DNA of 62,000 nt from Gnetum montanum (taxonomy: Eukaryota; Streptophyta; Gnetopsida; Gnetales; Gnetaceae), in NCBI GenBank assembly GCA_015680685.1, contig MNCI01022494.1, positions 568,148-630,147 of the forward strand. The letters are read 5' to 3'. This document shows, piece after piece, positions 22,462-34,329 of the stretch. The stretch's first letter is position 1. Every line of letters begins with the position of its first letter. The notes beneath the pieces were generated by a model. That model had not been told where the DNA came from. It saw nothing but the letters and a program-made list of their open reading frames with translations, and searched no databases. A program made the position numbers and the translations under genes.

Positions 22462-23079
22462 ATGGCAAAGGTGATCTACAACTACATAAGAGTAGATCAA
22501 GCTTCGTTGACTCGAAAGTGCTATGGAAACATGCTTTGGGCTCTTGCTGGTAAAATGATAGAAGAATGGCTAGAAGAAACTTCCAAATATTATTGGACGA
22601 TGGGGCAAGGTTATGCTCCTATTCTTGCTCTCACAACCTATGATCCAAAATTTGTCCAACTTGTAAGTAAGGTTCCTTCAGTTCCCTCAAATCTGTCTAA
22701 TATAGCTTAGTCTAATATTCCTCTCCCTACAGAAGAAGAAATTCTTAGATTTCATGATGAGGTTGTTAGTATGTGTCAAAAATAAAAAAATTCAAAGAAG
22801 AAGAAGAAGAAGAAGAAGCTGTAGATACAGTCTTGAAGTTTCATAATGAAGTGGTAGAAGAAATAGGTGAAAGTTCTGGTAGTAAAGAAATAGTTGCAGA
22901 AGATCAAGTAGTGCTACAAATGGAATCTGCTCAAGAAATTGTTCAAATTCTAGCATATTCCAAATATGGTGAATTGTTTATTTATCCTAATTGGGATGAA
23001 GATTCTACATCTGAACAACCACATCCTCTGGAAGATTTGATTGGCCCTAAATAAGCTAATCCATTTGAAGAAGAGGATC
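22462..23079 (+). pseudogene. N-terminal region of the caulimovirid polyprotein (unrecognised)
   Basis: Two short frames (22462-22710 and 22773-23054) in line with the movement-protein region. The first contains YNYIRVDQASLTRKCYGNML and the second is strongly acidic, with a GAA microsatellite at 22792-22818 giving a run of Glu. I recognise no domain. The location immediately before the movement protein suggests it is the start of the same polyprotein, but it is absent from the inverted second copy. Confidence 0.45.
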
Positions 23080-24110
23080 ACTTGATGCTTGATAAAATTG
23101 AATTAGGAGAAAAGATGGTATTCTCAAAAATACTCGTCCAAGGTAGTAGATGAGTTTGCTCAGCTATCTTTGGTGGCCGAAGAAGAACATGGAGAACAAA
23201 GGAAAATCTTCTGGTTGTAGCATCTGGTTGAAGACAATGAAGTCTGTGATGATCTGGATATCATGGATTTTGACCTTGAGACTCCCTAAGCTTTTGTGCT
23301 TTGAGGTAAGGCTATCAAAGTCCCTACTTCTGAACAATAAGATTCTGAAGGATTGTCAGAAAAACAAAAAGTGATAATATATTCACATAAGGTATTATTG
23401 CAAAAATGTTCATTTTTTGGTAGTGATGGAAAGTTAGAATTTTCGCCTATTACAAAAGAAGCTATTTACAATTTTGCTAATACATTTTCTACTAGAATGG
23501 ATACTAGTATTAAGTAATGTGAAGCTCTTCTTGACATTAAAGGTCATGGTATTAGACTAGTCTTTTTTCCTTTATTTACTAAAGAAGAGGTTAGTGAATA
23601 GAAGAAAAAGGGTCTTCACTATGTCCATCTAGGGCAAATCAATATCATCTTAAGCCCTAAATTCAATTATGACATAGGTGTAGACTTCATGGTTACTTTT
23701 CTTGATAGTAGAATTATTGGTTCAAGAGGAAGAAAAAATCCTAATGAAATTTGGGATCTTGCTAAAATATGTTAATTTGAAGGGATTTTAAATTCTGATG
23801 CTTTATGTTTAGTGCAACCCAACTTTCAATTAGCTCTTAGCAATGAGTATATCTCCCACTTTGTTGTTGTGCATTGAGATTCATGGAGAGAAACTGCTAC
23901 TAGGAGTAGTCTATGCAACCATTGGAGCAAGAGGAACATTTCAATTGATCAACACGATTCTTATGAATCACAAGCTAAAATTGGATGTGAAGTTTCCTGT
24001 CGGAAGCAAACACCTAAGAGCCTATGCAAGGAGTATTGATGCAGAAGGATATGTGCAAGGTTTCCCGCAACTTCAATCTCTGCTCAAAGATCAAGAGTCT
24101 TAGAAGACCG
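23080..24110 (+). pseudogene. Caulimovirid movement protein, copy 1
   Basis: Several frames together show the 30K-superfamily pattern known from caulimovirids: a YVHLGQI strand, an LDSRI motif about 20 residues later, then PNFQLALSNEYI, HGEKLL, YATIGARGTFQ and a conserved C-terminal block. The protein would move virus between cells through plasmodesmata. At least three frame changes and several stops. Its inverted duplicate at 28457-29945 is independently decayed and confirms that this is a real coding ancestor. Confidence 0.7.
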
Positions 24111-24899
24111 CGAAAGGATGTCAATGATGGAGTAAATATCTCATTCAACAATTTAGAGGAATTGCTATCATCTCATTGGAAGCACTGCCTCCAACCTTGC
24201 CTCCTATCAACCATGTTGAAAAAACCTTGACATCAAGACAGTTGACATTGGCATCTTCTCCAAATTACGACACTAAAGGTCATATGTTCATACTCCAATC
24301 TCACATAATTATGCAAGGAAGAAGGTTGTTGTTTGGTGGTAAGTAACCCCTGAGAGCCTCTTACATGATCATTGCCTCTGAGGATGAAGTCCCAGACACT
24401 AAAGCATATTGTAGTTATCTACTTGAGCATTCAATAGAATCCACTCAGAATCAGCAAGATGAAATTTGCCAACTTAACTATCTAGTTAATTGGACCAGAT
24501 ATTGTTCTTGAAATAGGAATCTATTAGAGGGAACAATAGTCAACATGGAGCATACTCTCAATTAGTGAGATACCAGAGTTACAGAATTGCAAGATCATAT
24601 TTGAGCTTATGAGGAAGCTATCTAGAAACATAAAGAGAAAAGTACTCAAAAGAAAACTTAGATGTGGAAAGAGGTTTTCACCCTTGAAAACTAGTTGAAG
24701 CTCCCTCTTCCATTATAAATATGATGTCAACCCAATTAACAAGTTTGAAATTAGATGAAAGAATTTGTTGATAGAATTCCGTTATTAAAAGTAGGAAAGG
24801 AGTTAAAATAGTGAATTTAGCCTACTCCAGAAACATCAACTCAAGCATCAGCACCTCCTACTGATGAGAAAGCAAAATCGAAGAATCAAAGCCAAAATT
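24111..24899 (+). pseudogene. Linker between movement and coat regions
   Basis: Contains ASSPNYDTKGHMF and YLLEHSIEST blocks, which are also present in the inverted copy (28516-28851). The rest is Gln/Glu/Lys-rich and helical looking. I recognise no named domain. Coat-related scaffolding is possible. Confidence 0.5.
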
Positions 24900-26080
24900 A
24901 AGGTTCATGTAAAGATTCAACAACTTGTCAAGAATGTTGTCAAATAGATCCAGATGATTTTGGTTTTCAAACTCAATTCATGATGGCTAGGAGAGCCATG
25001 AATCCATGGCAAAAATATGTTCAACCCCCTACTTTTTGTACATTTCAACAATGACTTGTTGCTACAGTTCTAGTAATCGATATTAATTACCTTCCTCTAA
25101 ACGAAGTCCTACATGCAATCATACTTTGGGTAGATCAACTACAAGTGGCAATGAACGTGCTCAATCTGGATGATTGCACCACCATTATTGGAGGTCTTGC
25201 TAGATTAGTTGGTAAGATACAACACTGGTGGAAGAGTTCTATGATGAATCAACAAGAAGAACTACTATAGAGTGATCTACAAGGTCTCTTCATTTCCTTG
25301 GAAATCAAGTTTATCATTGATTTGTTAGTTAATCTTCGTTTGAAGGATAAGTTAATGTTTTCTTAAAGAAAATTGCATAATTTAGCATACTTCAAACATT
25401 TTAGTGCTAAGTATGCTAAGGAAGCCTATAGATTGTTGTTGCATCATGATCCTATGATAGCATATCTCTATTTACGCTCATGCATCCATGGCAAAAATAT
25501 GTTCAACCCCCTACTTTTTGTACATTTCAACAATGACTTGTTGCTACAGTTCTAGTAATTGATATTAATTACTTTCCTCTAAAAGAAGTCCTACATGCAA
25601 TCATACTTTGGATAGATCAACTACAAGTGGCAATGAACGTGCTCAATCTGGATGATTGCACCACCATTATTGGAGGTCTTGCTAGATCAATTGGTAAGAT
25701 ACAACACTAGTGGAAGAGTTCTATGATGAATCAACAAGAAGAACTACTATAGAGTGATCTACAAGGTCTCTTCATTTCCTTGGAAATCAAGTTTATCATT
25801 GATTTGTTAGTTAATCTTCGTTTGAAGGATAAGTTAATGTTGTCTTAAAGAAAATTGCATAATTTAGCATACTTCAAACATTTTAGTGCTAAGTATGCTG
25901 AGGAAGCCTATAGATTGTTGTTGCATCATGATCCTATGATAGCATATCTCTATTTACGCTCCATTCCTGCTAAGTTAGGACACATGATCCTGTATAAATG
26001 CATAGACAAAAAAATAGATTTTTCTACCACATATTTCATTGACATTGTGAATATGACTAGACAAGAATTGTAGCAAGCTT
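24900..26080 (+). pseudogene. Caulimovirid coat-protein core
   Basis: Residues such as MMARRAMNPWQKYV, LHAIILWVDQLQVAMN and HWWKSSMMNQQ, then YFKHFSAKYAEEAYRLLLHHD and IPAKLG. The position directly before a CCHC knuckle fits a pararetroviral coat protein. A 482-bp tandem duplication inside it shifts the frame, so no continuous product is possible. A Lys/Arg-rich basic stretch follows near 26170-26315, as usual before the knuckle. Confidence 0.6.
25003..25966 (+). repeat. 482-bp tandem duplication in coat region
   Basis: Two head-to-tail units (25003-25484 and 25485-25966), beginning ATCCATGGCAAAAATATG and ending TTACGCTC. They differ at roughly ten positions by eye, so the duplication is real and old rather than a recent assembly duplicate. 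482 is not a multiple of three. Confidence 0.85.
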
Positions 26081-26969
26081 GTTATCATATCTCATTGACC
26101 AAACTCTTCCATCTGTAGAAGTATGTGCCAATCTAGATGGAGTCAATGTTTTTGGTCTTGTGCCAAGAGCACCACATAAAAGTAGAAAGTGTGGTCCCCT
26201 AAGAAGATTTAGAATGTGGAAACAAAAATCACATCGACAATTTCAAAGGTTCCAGAGGTTCCAACCTAGTCCCATTCAAAGAAGAAGATGTGTTCTGATC
26301 AAAAGAAGACATTAGCCTATCAACAAAAAATATGTCTATTGCTACAACTGTAAGGAGATTGGGCATTATTCCTATGAATGTCCAAGGAAGAAAGATGATC
26401 CTAGAATTAAAGCATTCTTTGATTTTTATTTAGTAGATTGGGAACTAGTAGATAATTTGGAAGAAGAATACCTAGAAGAATAGATTTATCAAGTGAATCT
26501 ATTATCTCAGGATGAAAATGAAGATGATCAAAGTTCTGAAGACTCCTAAGAAAGTTTATCAGATGGGTTACTTTATATGGCTCAAAAAAGAATTGAGCCA
26601 GTCAGTGATGAAGAAGAAGCTTGGCCGAATAAGCTAAATGATGAAGATTATGAAGAACTTCTCCAATTCATCAATCAGTCTAAAGTAGAGACATATGAAA
26701 TGATAGAAGACATCGATGAACTTTTTGCTAATAAGTTTTCTATTTTGCAAGATGAAGCTGATAATGAAGTAAGTTGTTCAACATGGGGTTGCAAAGAAAT
26801 CCTACTTAGAGGTTTCTTTGAAGAATTTCCTTAATCCCCAACAATAGCCAATCCACTTGTCATCATGTCTAAAGCTCCCCCTTGGTTTCTCATAACGCCT
26901 TATGAGAAGTGATTTCCAGTGTAAGAAGAAGCTTCAAGAGCTGCTATTCAGACCAAGGTATCCAAGTAG
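26081..26969 (+). pseudogene. Caulimovirid CCHC knuckle and acidic region
   Basis: YCYNCKEIGHYSYECP at about 26337-26384 has the canonical CX2CX4HX4C spacing of a nucleic-acid-binding coat knuckle. A long acidic stretch follows (Glu/Asp-rich, about 26400-26780), then WGCKEILLRGF near 26790, which is repeated in the second copy at about 30060. Confidence 0.7.
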
Positions 26970-27610
26970 ATGACTGAAGATCAAGTTCATCAAGTTAAGC
27001 ATATGTTAGTGGCAATAAATGTGATCATCATTCCAATAAAGATCATAGTTGATGACATCACCAAATGGCATAATTACAATGCATTTATTGATATTGGCCC
27101 CACTTTGAATTTTGCTCATAAGGACGTGCTAGAAAATTGGGTTGAATCAAAGTCGTTGAAGATTGACACAATGAACGATGTCTGCTATCTCACTCATTTT
27201 GCATTTCAAGTTCTAGTTCAACTCAACAATGTCATAATCATGACAACCAATTTTTTCTAGATTAGTGACAGTGGTTTTGATGTAGGCATCAAATCACATT
27301 TCATGGATTCGATGGCTCCCTACATTATTGGTATCAAATTGATCATGTGTTCACTTGGTGAAGAAGGTTAGAAAAAGAAAATCACACTAACAAGGATTCC
27401 ACCAGCCATGTACAGAAGATAACATGATCAAGTTAGAGGTACTTTTACTACTATAAATCCCTTTTTAGTTGAGATTATCACACAATCTCAAATTGAATAT
27501 ATAGCTAGAAATAAGTATCAATTTAGATAAAGAATGGTGAAAGCTATTGGCTATGCTACTGTTAATTCTACCTTTGAAGAAGCTAATAAATTGTTAAAAG
27601 TAGTAAATTT
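26970..27610 (+). pseudogene. Caulimovirid aspartic protease, copy 1
   Basis: AFIDIGPTLNFAHKDVL, with the catalytic-type D at 27090-27092 in DIG (usual form DTG or DSG). FQVLVQLNN and GIKLIMCSLG follow. The region to 27610 has TRIPPAMYRRQHDQV and RNKYQFRQRM. The protease would cut the polyprotein. The same region occurs again at 29950-30860 with different decay. Confidence 0.65.
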
Positions 27611-28456
27611 CCTAAAAGATTTTTGCTGTGACCATCCACTTTAGTTTTAGGCAAAAGATACACCTTTGGCTTATATTCCAACAGTTCATTTAATCCCTGT
27701 GCAAAGCAAAGCAATTGTGTTGAACCAACTTGATGCAAAAGAAGTGCAAGATCAAGTGGAAGAATTCTTATCTAAGGAATTAATCAGGCCTTCAAAATCT
27801 AATTATTCCTATGCATGTTTTGTAGTTGGGAATCATATAGAGCAAAAGTGAGGCAAAGCAAACATGGTCATCAATTACATCCCGCTTAATGTCGTAACTA
27901 TGGAAATTAAGTGGCCTATTCCTAATAAGAAGGCTCTTATTCAAAAGGTGGCAACTAAATGAGTGTTTAGCAAATTTGATTGCAAGAGTGGCTACCATCA
28001 GATAAATATTGCTAAGGAAGATGTTCACAAAATAGCCTTTAGCACACCAATGAGATTATATGAATATCTTGTCATGTCTTTAGGTATGAAGAATGCACCT
28101 TCTTAGCTCCAGCATTGGATGGATGTGATATTCAAGCCACATTAAGATTTCATCACAAATTACATAGATGATTTTCTAATATTTTTTGATTCAATGTCAT
28201 AGCATGTTCAACATTTGGCGAAAGTTGCTAGCTTATATCAAACTCATGGCATAGGTTTGTCAAAGGATGAAAAGAAGTTCTAGATAGCTCAAAATGAGAT
28301 CCAGTTTCTTGATGTACAACTTAAAGAAGGGAAGATCTTTATGCAACCACATGTGCTTAGAAAAATTAGCTTGTTTCCTAATGAGTTGGAATCTAAGGAG
28401 CAATGTTTGCACTTCTTAGGATGTCTCAACCACGTGGCATGCTACCGTAAATGGCA
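27611..28456 (+). pseudogene. Caulimovirid reverse transcriptase
   Basis: One frame with scattered stops: YIPTVHLIPVQSKA, EFLSKELIRPS, then VFSKFDCKSGYHQINIA, EYLVMSLGMKNAPS and the catalytic YIDD at 28161-28172, followed by HGIGLSKDEKKF and FLGCLNH. These are typical of pararetroviral RT and differ from the gypsy RTs in the same window (which read FLDGYSGYNQI and FMDDF). Sequence turns into the inverted copy at about 28457, before any RNase H. Confidence 0.8.
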
Positions 28457-29945
28457 TCCAGCTGATTGAGACTCTGCTCCATGTTGACTATTGTGCCCTC
28501 CAATAGATTCCAATTTTAAGAACAATATCCAATCCAATTAACTAGATAGTTAAGTTGTTGGATTTCATCTTGATGATTTTGAGTGGATTCTATTGAATGC
28601 TCAAGTAGATAACTACAATATTCTCTAGTGTCTAGGACTTCATCCTTGGAGGTAGTGGTCATGTAAGAGGCTGTTGGGGGCCACTTACCACAAAATAGCA
28701 ACCTTCTTCCTTGCACAGTTTTGTGAGACTGGAGCATAAACATATGACCTTTAGTGTCATAATTTGGAGAAGATGCCAATGCCGATTGTCTTGATGCCAA
28801 GGCTTTTTTAGCATGCTTGACAAGAGGCAAGGTTGGAGGTAGTGCTTTCAACGAGATGATAGCAATTCTCGCAAATTATTGAATGGGATATTTACTCCAT
28901 CGTTGATGTCCTTTTGAGATCGTCTGAAACTCTTGATCTTTGAGTAGATATTGAAGTCGTAGGAAACCTTGCACATATCCTTCTGCATCAATACTTATTT
29001 TGTAGGTTGTTAGGTGTTTGCTTTGGATAGAAAACTTCACACCCCATTTCAGCTTATGATTCATAAGAATTATGTTGGCCAGCTGAAATGTTCCTCATGC
29101 TCCAATGGCTACATAGACTGCTCTTGGTAGCAATTGCACTTCATGAATCTCGATGCACAACAACAAAGCGGATGAGATACACTCATTGCTGAGAGCTAAT
29201 TGAAGGTTGGGCTATACTGAACATAAAGCATTAGAATTTAAAATCCCTTTAAAGTGACATATTTTAGCAAGATCCCAAATTTCATCAGGATTTTATCTTC
29301 CTCTTGAATCACTAATTCTACTATCAAGTAAAGTAACCATGAATTCTGCACCTATGTCATAATTGAATTTAGGGCTTATGATGTTATTGATTTTCCCTAG
29401 ATGAACATAGTGAAAATCATTTTTCTTCTAGTCACTAACCTCTTCTTTAGTAACGAAAGGCAAAAATACTGGTCTTATACCATGACCTTTAATGTCAAGA
29501 AGGGCTTCACATTGCTTAATACTAGTAGCCATTCTAGTAGAAAAAGTATTAGCAAAATAGTAAATAGCTTCTTTTGGAAATTCTAACTTTCCATCACTAC
29601 CAGCAAATGAATGTTTTTGCAATAATACCTCATGCAAAGGCATGATCACTTTTTATTCTTCCGACAATCCTTTAGAATATTTTTCTTCAGAAGTAGGGAC
29701 TTCAATAGCCTTACCTTGAAGCATAAAAGCTCGGTGAGTCCTGGGGTCAAAATCCATGATATCTAGATCATCACGGACTTCATTGTCTTCAACTAGATGC
29801 TACAACTAGAAGATTCTCCTTTGTTCTCCACATTCTTCTTCGGCCACCAATGATAGTTGAGCAAACTCATCTACTACCTTGGATGAGTATTTAGAGAATA
29901 TCGTCTTTTCTCCAGATTCAATTTTATCAAGCAACAAGTGTTTCA
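28457..29945 (-). pseudogene. Caulimovirid movement-protein region, copy 2 (inverted)
   Basis: The minus strand matches 23080-24560 of the plus strand over almost 1.5 kb: SRQSALASSPNYDTKGHMF, CVQGF-type block, IDAEGYVQGF, FQLANIILMNHKLK, FSTRMATSIKQCEALLDIKG. Some frames are more intact than copy 1, for example 28516-28851. The inversion must postdate or accompany integration. Confidence 0.8.
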
Positions 29946-30868
29946 TGTTTCTACTTCAGACTGATTGATGAATTGGAGAAGACATCGATGAATGTTTTGC
30001 TAACAAATTTTCTGTTTTTGCAAGATAAAGCTAATAATAAAGCAAGTTGTTCAACAACATGGGGTTGCAAAGAAGCCCTACCTGGAGGTTTCCCTGAAGA
30101 ACTGCCTCAATCCTCAACAATAGCCAATCTACCTATCGTCATGTCTAAAGCTCCCCCTTGGTTTCTCATAACTACTTATGAGAAGTGATTTCCAATGCAA
30201 GAAGAAGCTTCAAGAACTGTTACTAAGACCAAGGTATCCAAGCAGATGACTGAAGTTCAAGTTCATCAAGTCAAGTATATGTTAGCTGCAATAAATGTGA
30301 TCATCATTCCAATAAAGATCACAGTTGATGGCATCACCAAATGGCATATTGATACGAGTGCCACTTTAAATTTTACTCACAAGGACATGCTAGAAAATTG
30401 GGTTGAATTAAAGCCCTTGAAGATTGAAACCATGAATAGTGTCTACTATCTCACTCATTTTTCATTTCAAGTTCCTGTTCAACTCAACAATGTCATAATT
30501 GGGACAACCAAATTTTTCTAGATTAGTGATAGTGGTTTCAATGTAGGCATCGTATCATATTTTAGGAATTCAATGGATCCCTACACTATTGGTACCGAAT
30601 TGATTGTGTTTGCTTGTGAAGAAGGTCAGAAAAAGAAGATAGCGCTAACAAGGATTCCACTAGCTGTGTACAAAAGACAACATGATCAAGTTAGAGGCAC
30701 TTTTACTACTGTAAATCCCTCTTTAGAAGAGATTATCACACAATCTCAGATCGAAGATATAGCTAGAAATAAGTATAAATTTAGACAAAGAATGATGAAA
30801 GCTATTGGCTATGTTGCTATTAATGCTACCTCTAAAGAAGCTAATGAATTGTCAAATTAAAATAACCT
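29946..30868 (+). pseudogene. Caulimovirid protease region, copy 2
   Basis: Matches 26690-27610: WGCKEALPGGFPEELPQ, SKAPPWFLIT, HIDTSATLNFTHKDML (protease site DTS here against DIG in copy 1), GTELIVFACEEGQKKKIAL, and ARNKYKFRQRM. Less interrupted than copy 1, with three frames over 70 codons. It ends near 30860, before RT. Confidence 0.75.
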
Positions 30869-31614
30869 ATTTTGACTTCTTAAAGATACAAAAAATCAAA
30901 ATTCTGATAATGATATCAAATAACTGCTTATTATTGTAAGTTCAATAAAACATTCCAGGAGATAAAATTTATGAGGATGCAATGCCCAAGTTCGTACGTT
31001 CATCAATATCCATAATAGAATAAAAATGATTAACTTGTTTAAAAGTAGAAACAACTAGCTTGCATTTTTTATGTGTAATATTCTTTGTAGTTCTTGATAT
31101 TTTATGCTTTACAATTGCTATATACAATGTGTTACTTCCTTTTCTTTGAGTATGAGAACCTCTTGAAATCACTGTATCAATTTTAAGAAATTAAGGTGCT
31201 TCTTGGATAGTAGAATTTAAAGGTGGTATCTTCTCTCTCTCTCTTTTTCCAATGTTGCTTTACTTTTATCCATCGATCTTCTTGAGGATTTATCTACTTT
31301 TCTAAGAATTCATCCAAAGAATCCTTAATCCCCTATTCATAGTTTTTAAAAGCAGCTTCTACTTTCTCAATTTCTTCTTCTAATATAACTTCAACAAATT
31401 TTTTGGTTATTAGTTTATAATAATCAAATACCTTGTAAGATGGCTCATAACAATAGAAACATACATTAGAAAAGGTAAGATAAAATTCTAGGTGGTCAAG
31501 TGCAAAAACTACCTTTCGCTCTAAAAAGAGTACTTTCCTGGTCATACTAACAATATTTATGGTTAGAGGGAAAAATTTGAGGCAAATTGGGAAATTCAAT
31601 CTAAATGTGCAAAA
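30869..31614 (-). pseudogene. Unrecognised minus-strand coding remnant
   Basis: Two minus-strand frames in series, 31333-31599 (88 codons) and 30969-31172 (67 codons), joined by a stretch that reads WIKVKQHWKKRERE. Content is Val/Phe/Tyr-rich with FYLTFSNVCFYCYEPSYK and a charged EEEIEKVEAAFKNYE. I recognise no domain. It sits between the pararetroviral copy and a plus-strand LINE piece, and could belong to either, or to a third element. Confidence 0.35.
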
Positions 31615-32560
31615 AACAAAAATTATGGTATGTGGCTTTAATAATAGTGGTTATTCTCTTACTATTGGAAATGATCAAGTAAATGTGATACCAACTTATA
31701 CATACCTTGGTTTGGATCTTTTTCATAATTACAAGTAGGATTGTTGGCAAATTAAAAGCCTTATTTGATTGAAAATTAATATATCAAAAGGAAGCTATCT
31801 TAGGATAAGAAATTAAAAAATAGTTGTTTCATCTATTGTAAAACCAACTATTTTGTATGGGTATGCCATGTGGGATTCTAGACTTGCTAGCAAATATTGG
31901 AATAAAATAGAATAAGTTCAAAACCATTTTTTGATATAGGAATTTTAGATTAAAAGGCAAGTGCAATATGATTTTCTACTTCTTGAAGCACATATGATGC
32001 CCTTAAAGATATAAGCTTTTTATCAACTTGTACCATACATCCATAGTCTCTCTTGTAGCACATCAACTTAATTTTTAAAAGAAGTCTTAGTTGTTACATA
32101 ACAAAAGGGAGGTTCCACGAAGAAATGATTTGGCTTAAAAAATGGAATACTAAGGTGCAGATTCTACATCGTGATATAAGATAGCTCTATAAGAGTATCA
32201 AAAATAAAGTAATTTTTCACATTTGGGGTAACCTAGAAAGAAAGAAATAATTTTGTCTAGATAACATTAGAGGAGACATCACAAAGAAAGTAACTCCCAT
32301 CACCTATGATGTCAGATTAGTTGAGAAAGCTTAGGCTCTCATTAGTTTATATTTAAAATAGGTAGACTCGTTAAGATTTCAAGAGAAGAGAGATCTTGTC
32401 TTTTATACAATCAAAATAGCAATTGAAGATGACTATCACATATTCTTGAAATGTTTTATTCTAGAGCAAAGTTTTCATAAATGATAAATTACAACTAATA
32501 GTTGCATTAAAGTTTTTGAAATAGCACCAAGGAAACTTGGGTAATTTTATTGATGAAGTG
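31615..32560 (+). pseudogene. LINE reverse transcriptase C-terminal fragment
   Basis: Peptides in order resemble the region after the RT fingers in LINEs: KTKIMVCGF, YSLTIGNDQVNVIPTYTYLG, then PTILYGYAMWDS and KYWNKIEQVQNHF. This is the usual 'thumb' order (K-x-M-V-F, FKYLG, LLYG-x-x-W, Q-x-x-F). Truncated at both ends and full of stops. Confidence 0.6.
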
Positions 32561-33217
32561 TTTGCTACTCATACTATTTATACTTCCTCTATTCAATAAA
32601 TCTTGAGGATCCACAAATGTAATAAAAAACATTTCAGTTTTAGTCTCATAAAATATATATCATAATTCACCAATTAAGGTTATAAGTAATGAGATGTAGA
32701 TCATTAGTTAAGATTTCTAACATGTATTGTATAAGTTACAAGTTTGATTTAATTATGTTTACATCTAATACTTTCTAGGAACTATTAATGAAATATCTAA
32801 GATATGAAGCTTCCTTAATTCCCTTTTGGTTAGTGAAGTAAACTATATATTGAAACTATAGTAATAACCAACTTACAATTTGTGTGCTAAGTTGGAAGGA
32901 TTAAGATACCTAAAGTATCAATTACTATGTGACACTTAGGTATATAGTATGTGAGCTACGTTTTAACCTAGATGTAACAAAGCCTTAATTTTAGGTTGAA
33001 CTTCCAACTTATTTGATTAAGAAACTAATGAATTACCATTTAGATTACCACCTTAGTTTCCATTTTTTTTAAAAAAACACTATTGATAACAACTATTGCA
33101 TTTATTGACCATTGTTCATGGTTACTTTATCAATTGTTAATAACTCGAGAGTGTGTAATTATTTCATAAAGCCTTATCCAATCTTATGTGCCAACTTTGA
33201 ATTTCAATTAATAGGTT
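32561..33217. other. AT-rich stretch, nothing recognised
   Basis: No coding, LTR or RNA signal found. It lies between the LINE fragment and the left border of element D; its last five bases (AGGTT) are the probable left target-site duplicate of D. Confidence 0.5.
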
Positions 33218-34103
33218 TGAACAGTAGCCAATGTCCCCTACGCTCAATCATACAAATTACAAGTGTTATGCATGACCTAATTGTAATCCATGGACTGCAC
33301 TAGTGGAGTATCTAGATCATTAAACATGATTGTAGGTTGTTGTCTTTCTAATTATACTCATGTGGCCTTTATTGCATATGGTTAAGTATAACTAAGGCAT
33401 ATGATCTATCATATTGTTTGAACATATTAAACTATTATTAAAATATTAAAATTTTCTTTATTCAATTTAAAGTATAGAAAATTTAGGTCTAATCTAGCCT
33501 ATGTAATGAGCATTCATTTCTAATTTTCCATATACTTCTTCAACATACACTACCATTTCTAGGTTACCATGCATCTTATTGTTGGGCATATGAGGTCGTA
33601 ACACTGATGGGATAACTGAATAATAACACAATTATTATTGAAGCTAGTCATACTTATTTCATATATCTAATGTGCATGAAAAACATAAACTACTATTCTA
33701 AGTATAAAAGAAAGTAAAGATTAATCTAAGTGCATAAACGTATAAATTGCTTGAAATGTAAATTTTATGATAAGTTAGATTTTTATAACGAAAATGAAGA
33801 AATCTTGATATTATTGTTATTCATAAGTTATGTCCACATATAGATCACTCAAATGAGACTATGTCAATTAATTCACATTCACTTTGTGGGTACTCACTAA
33901 CTATTCTCTAAGTTATGGAATGAAATTACCAGAGTTTAGCTATGCTACTAACCAAAATGATGCATTCAATGTTGTAGGTAGATAGCATTTATAGACTTTG
34001 CCTATCTTAGATGCATCACATTTGTGATATTGTATGAAAGCATATGATATTGCAGCTACGATATTATAGGTGTAATATTGTAACCTAATTATTAACTATA
34101 TCA
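33218..34103 (-). repeat. 3' LTR of element D (886 bp)
   Basis: The plus strand starts TGAACAG and ends TATATCA, decayed forms of the family termini. CCCCTACGCTCAATCATACAAAT near 33234 is the reverse complement of the family LTR end. The reversed TATA is at 33986-33994. GATATTG motifs occur upstream of TATA (34022-34085). Right after 34103 comes TAACTCCCTGATCAATGAAAACT, matching the reversed polypurine lead of the other copies. Confidence 0.8.
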
Positions 34104-34329
34104 TAACTCCCTGATCAATGAAAACTTTGTCCTCAAGTTAAACAAAATTGGGGAAGAGTTTGTTGGAAAACTATGGAGGCAACTAAAATAACTAACTGAC
34201 TAGGGTGTCATATTATAAAATTTATTCGAGTGATTTACAATGTGACAAAGCATTGGACATACATAAAAAATATTATGAATTAATAGGTCTTTAAAAATTT
34301 TCAAATAGCATGTATTCATGTAATTTTAG

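Larger units (their letters stand above)
22450..30860 (+). other. Endogenous caulimovirid (pararetrovirus) locus, rearranged
   Basis: The plus strand reads, in order, an N-terminal region, movement protein, linker, coat protein with internal duplication, CCHC knuckle, acidic stretch, protease and RT. It is followed by an inverted second copy of the movement-protein part (28457-29945) and a direct second copy of the protease part (29950-30860). The presence of a 30K-type movement protein with a pararetroviral coat knuckle and RT separates it from the surrounding gypsy elements. RNase H is missing. All parts carry stops and frame changes, so it is a fossil. No LTR borders it. A gymnosperm-type lineage is possible but untested. 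Confidence 0.75.

Noticed and set aside
22773-22830. Poly-Glu run as a functional acidic domain
   Set aside because: It is encoded by a GAA microsatellite and lies in a decayed frame.
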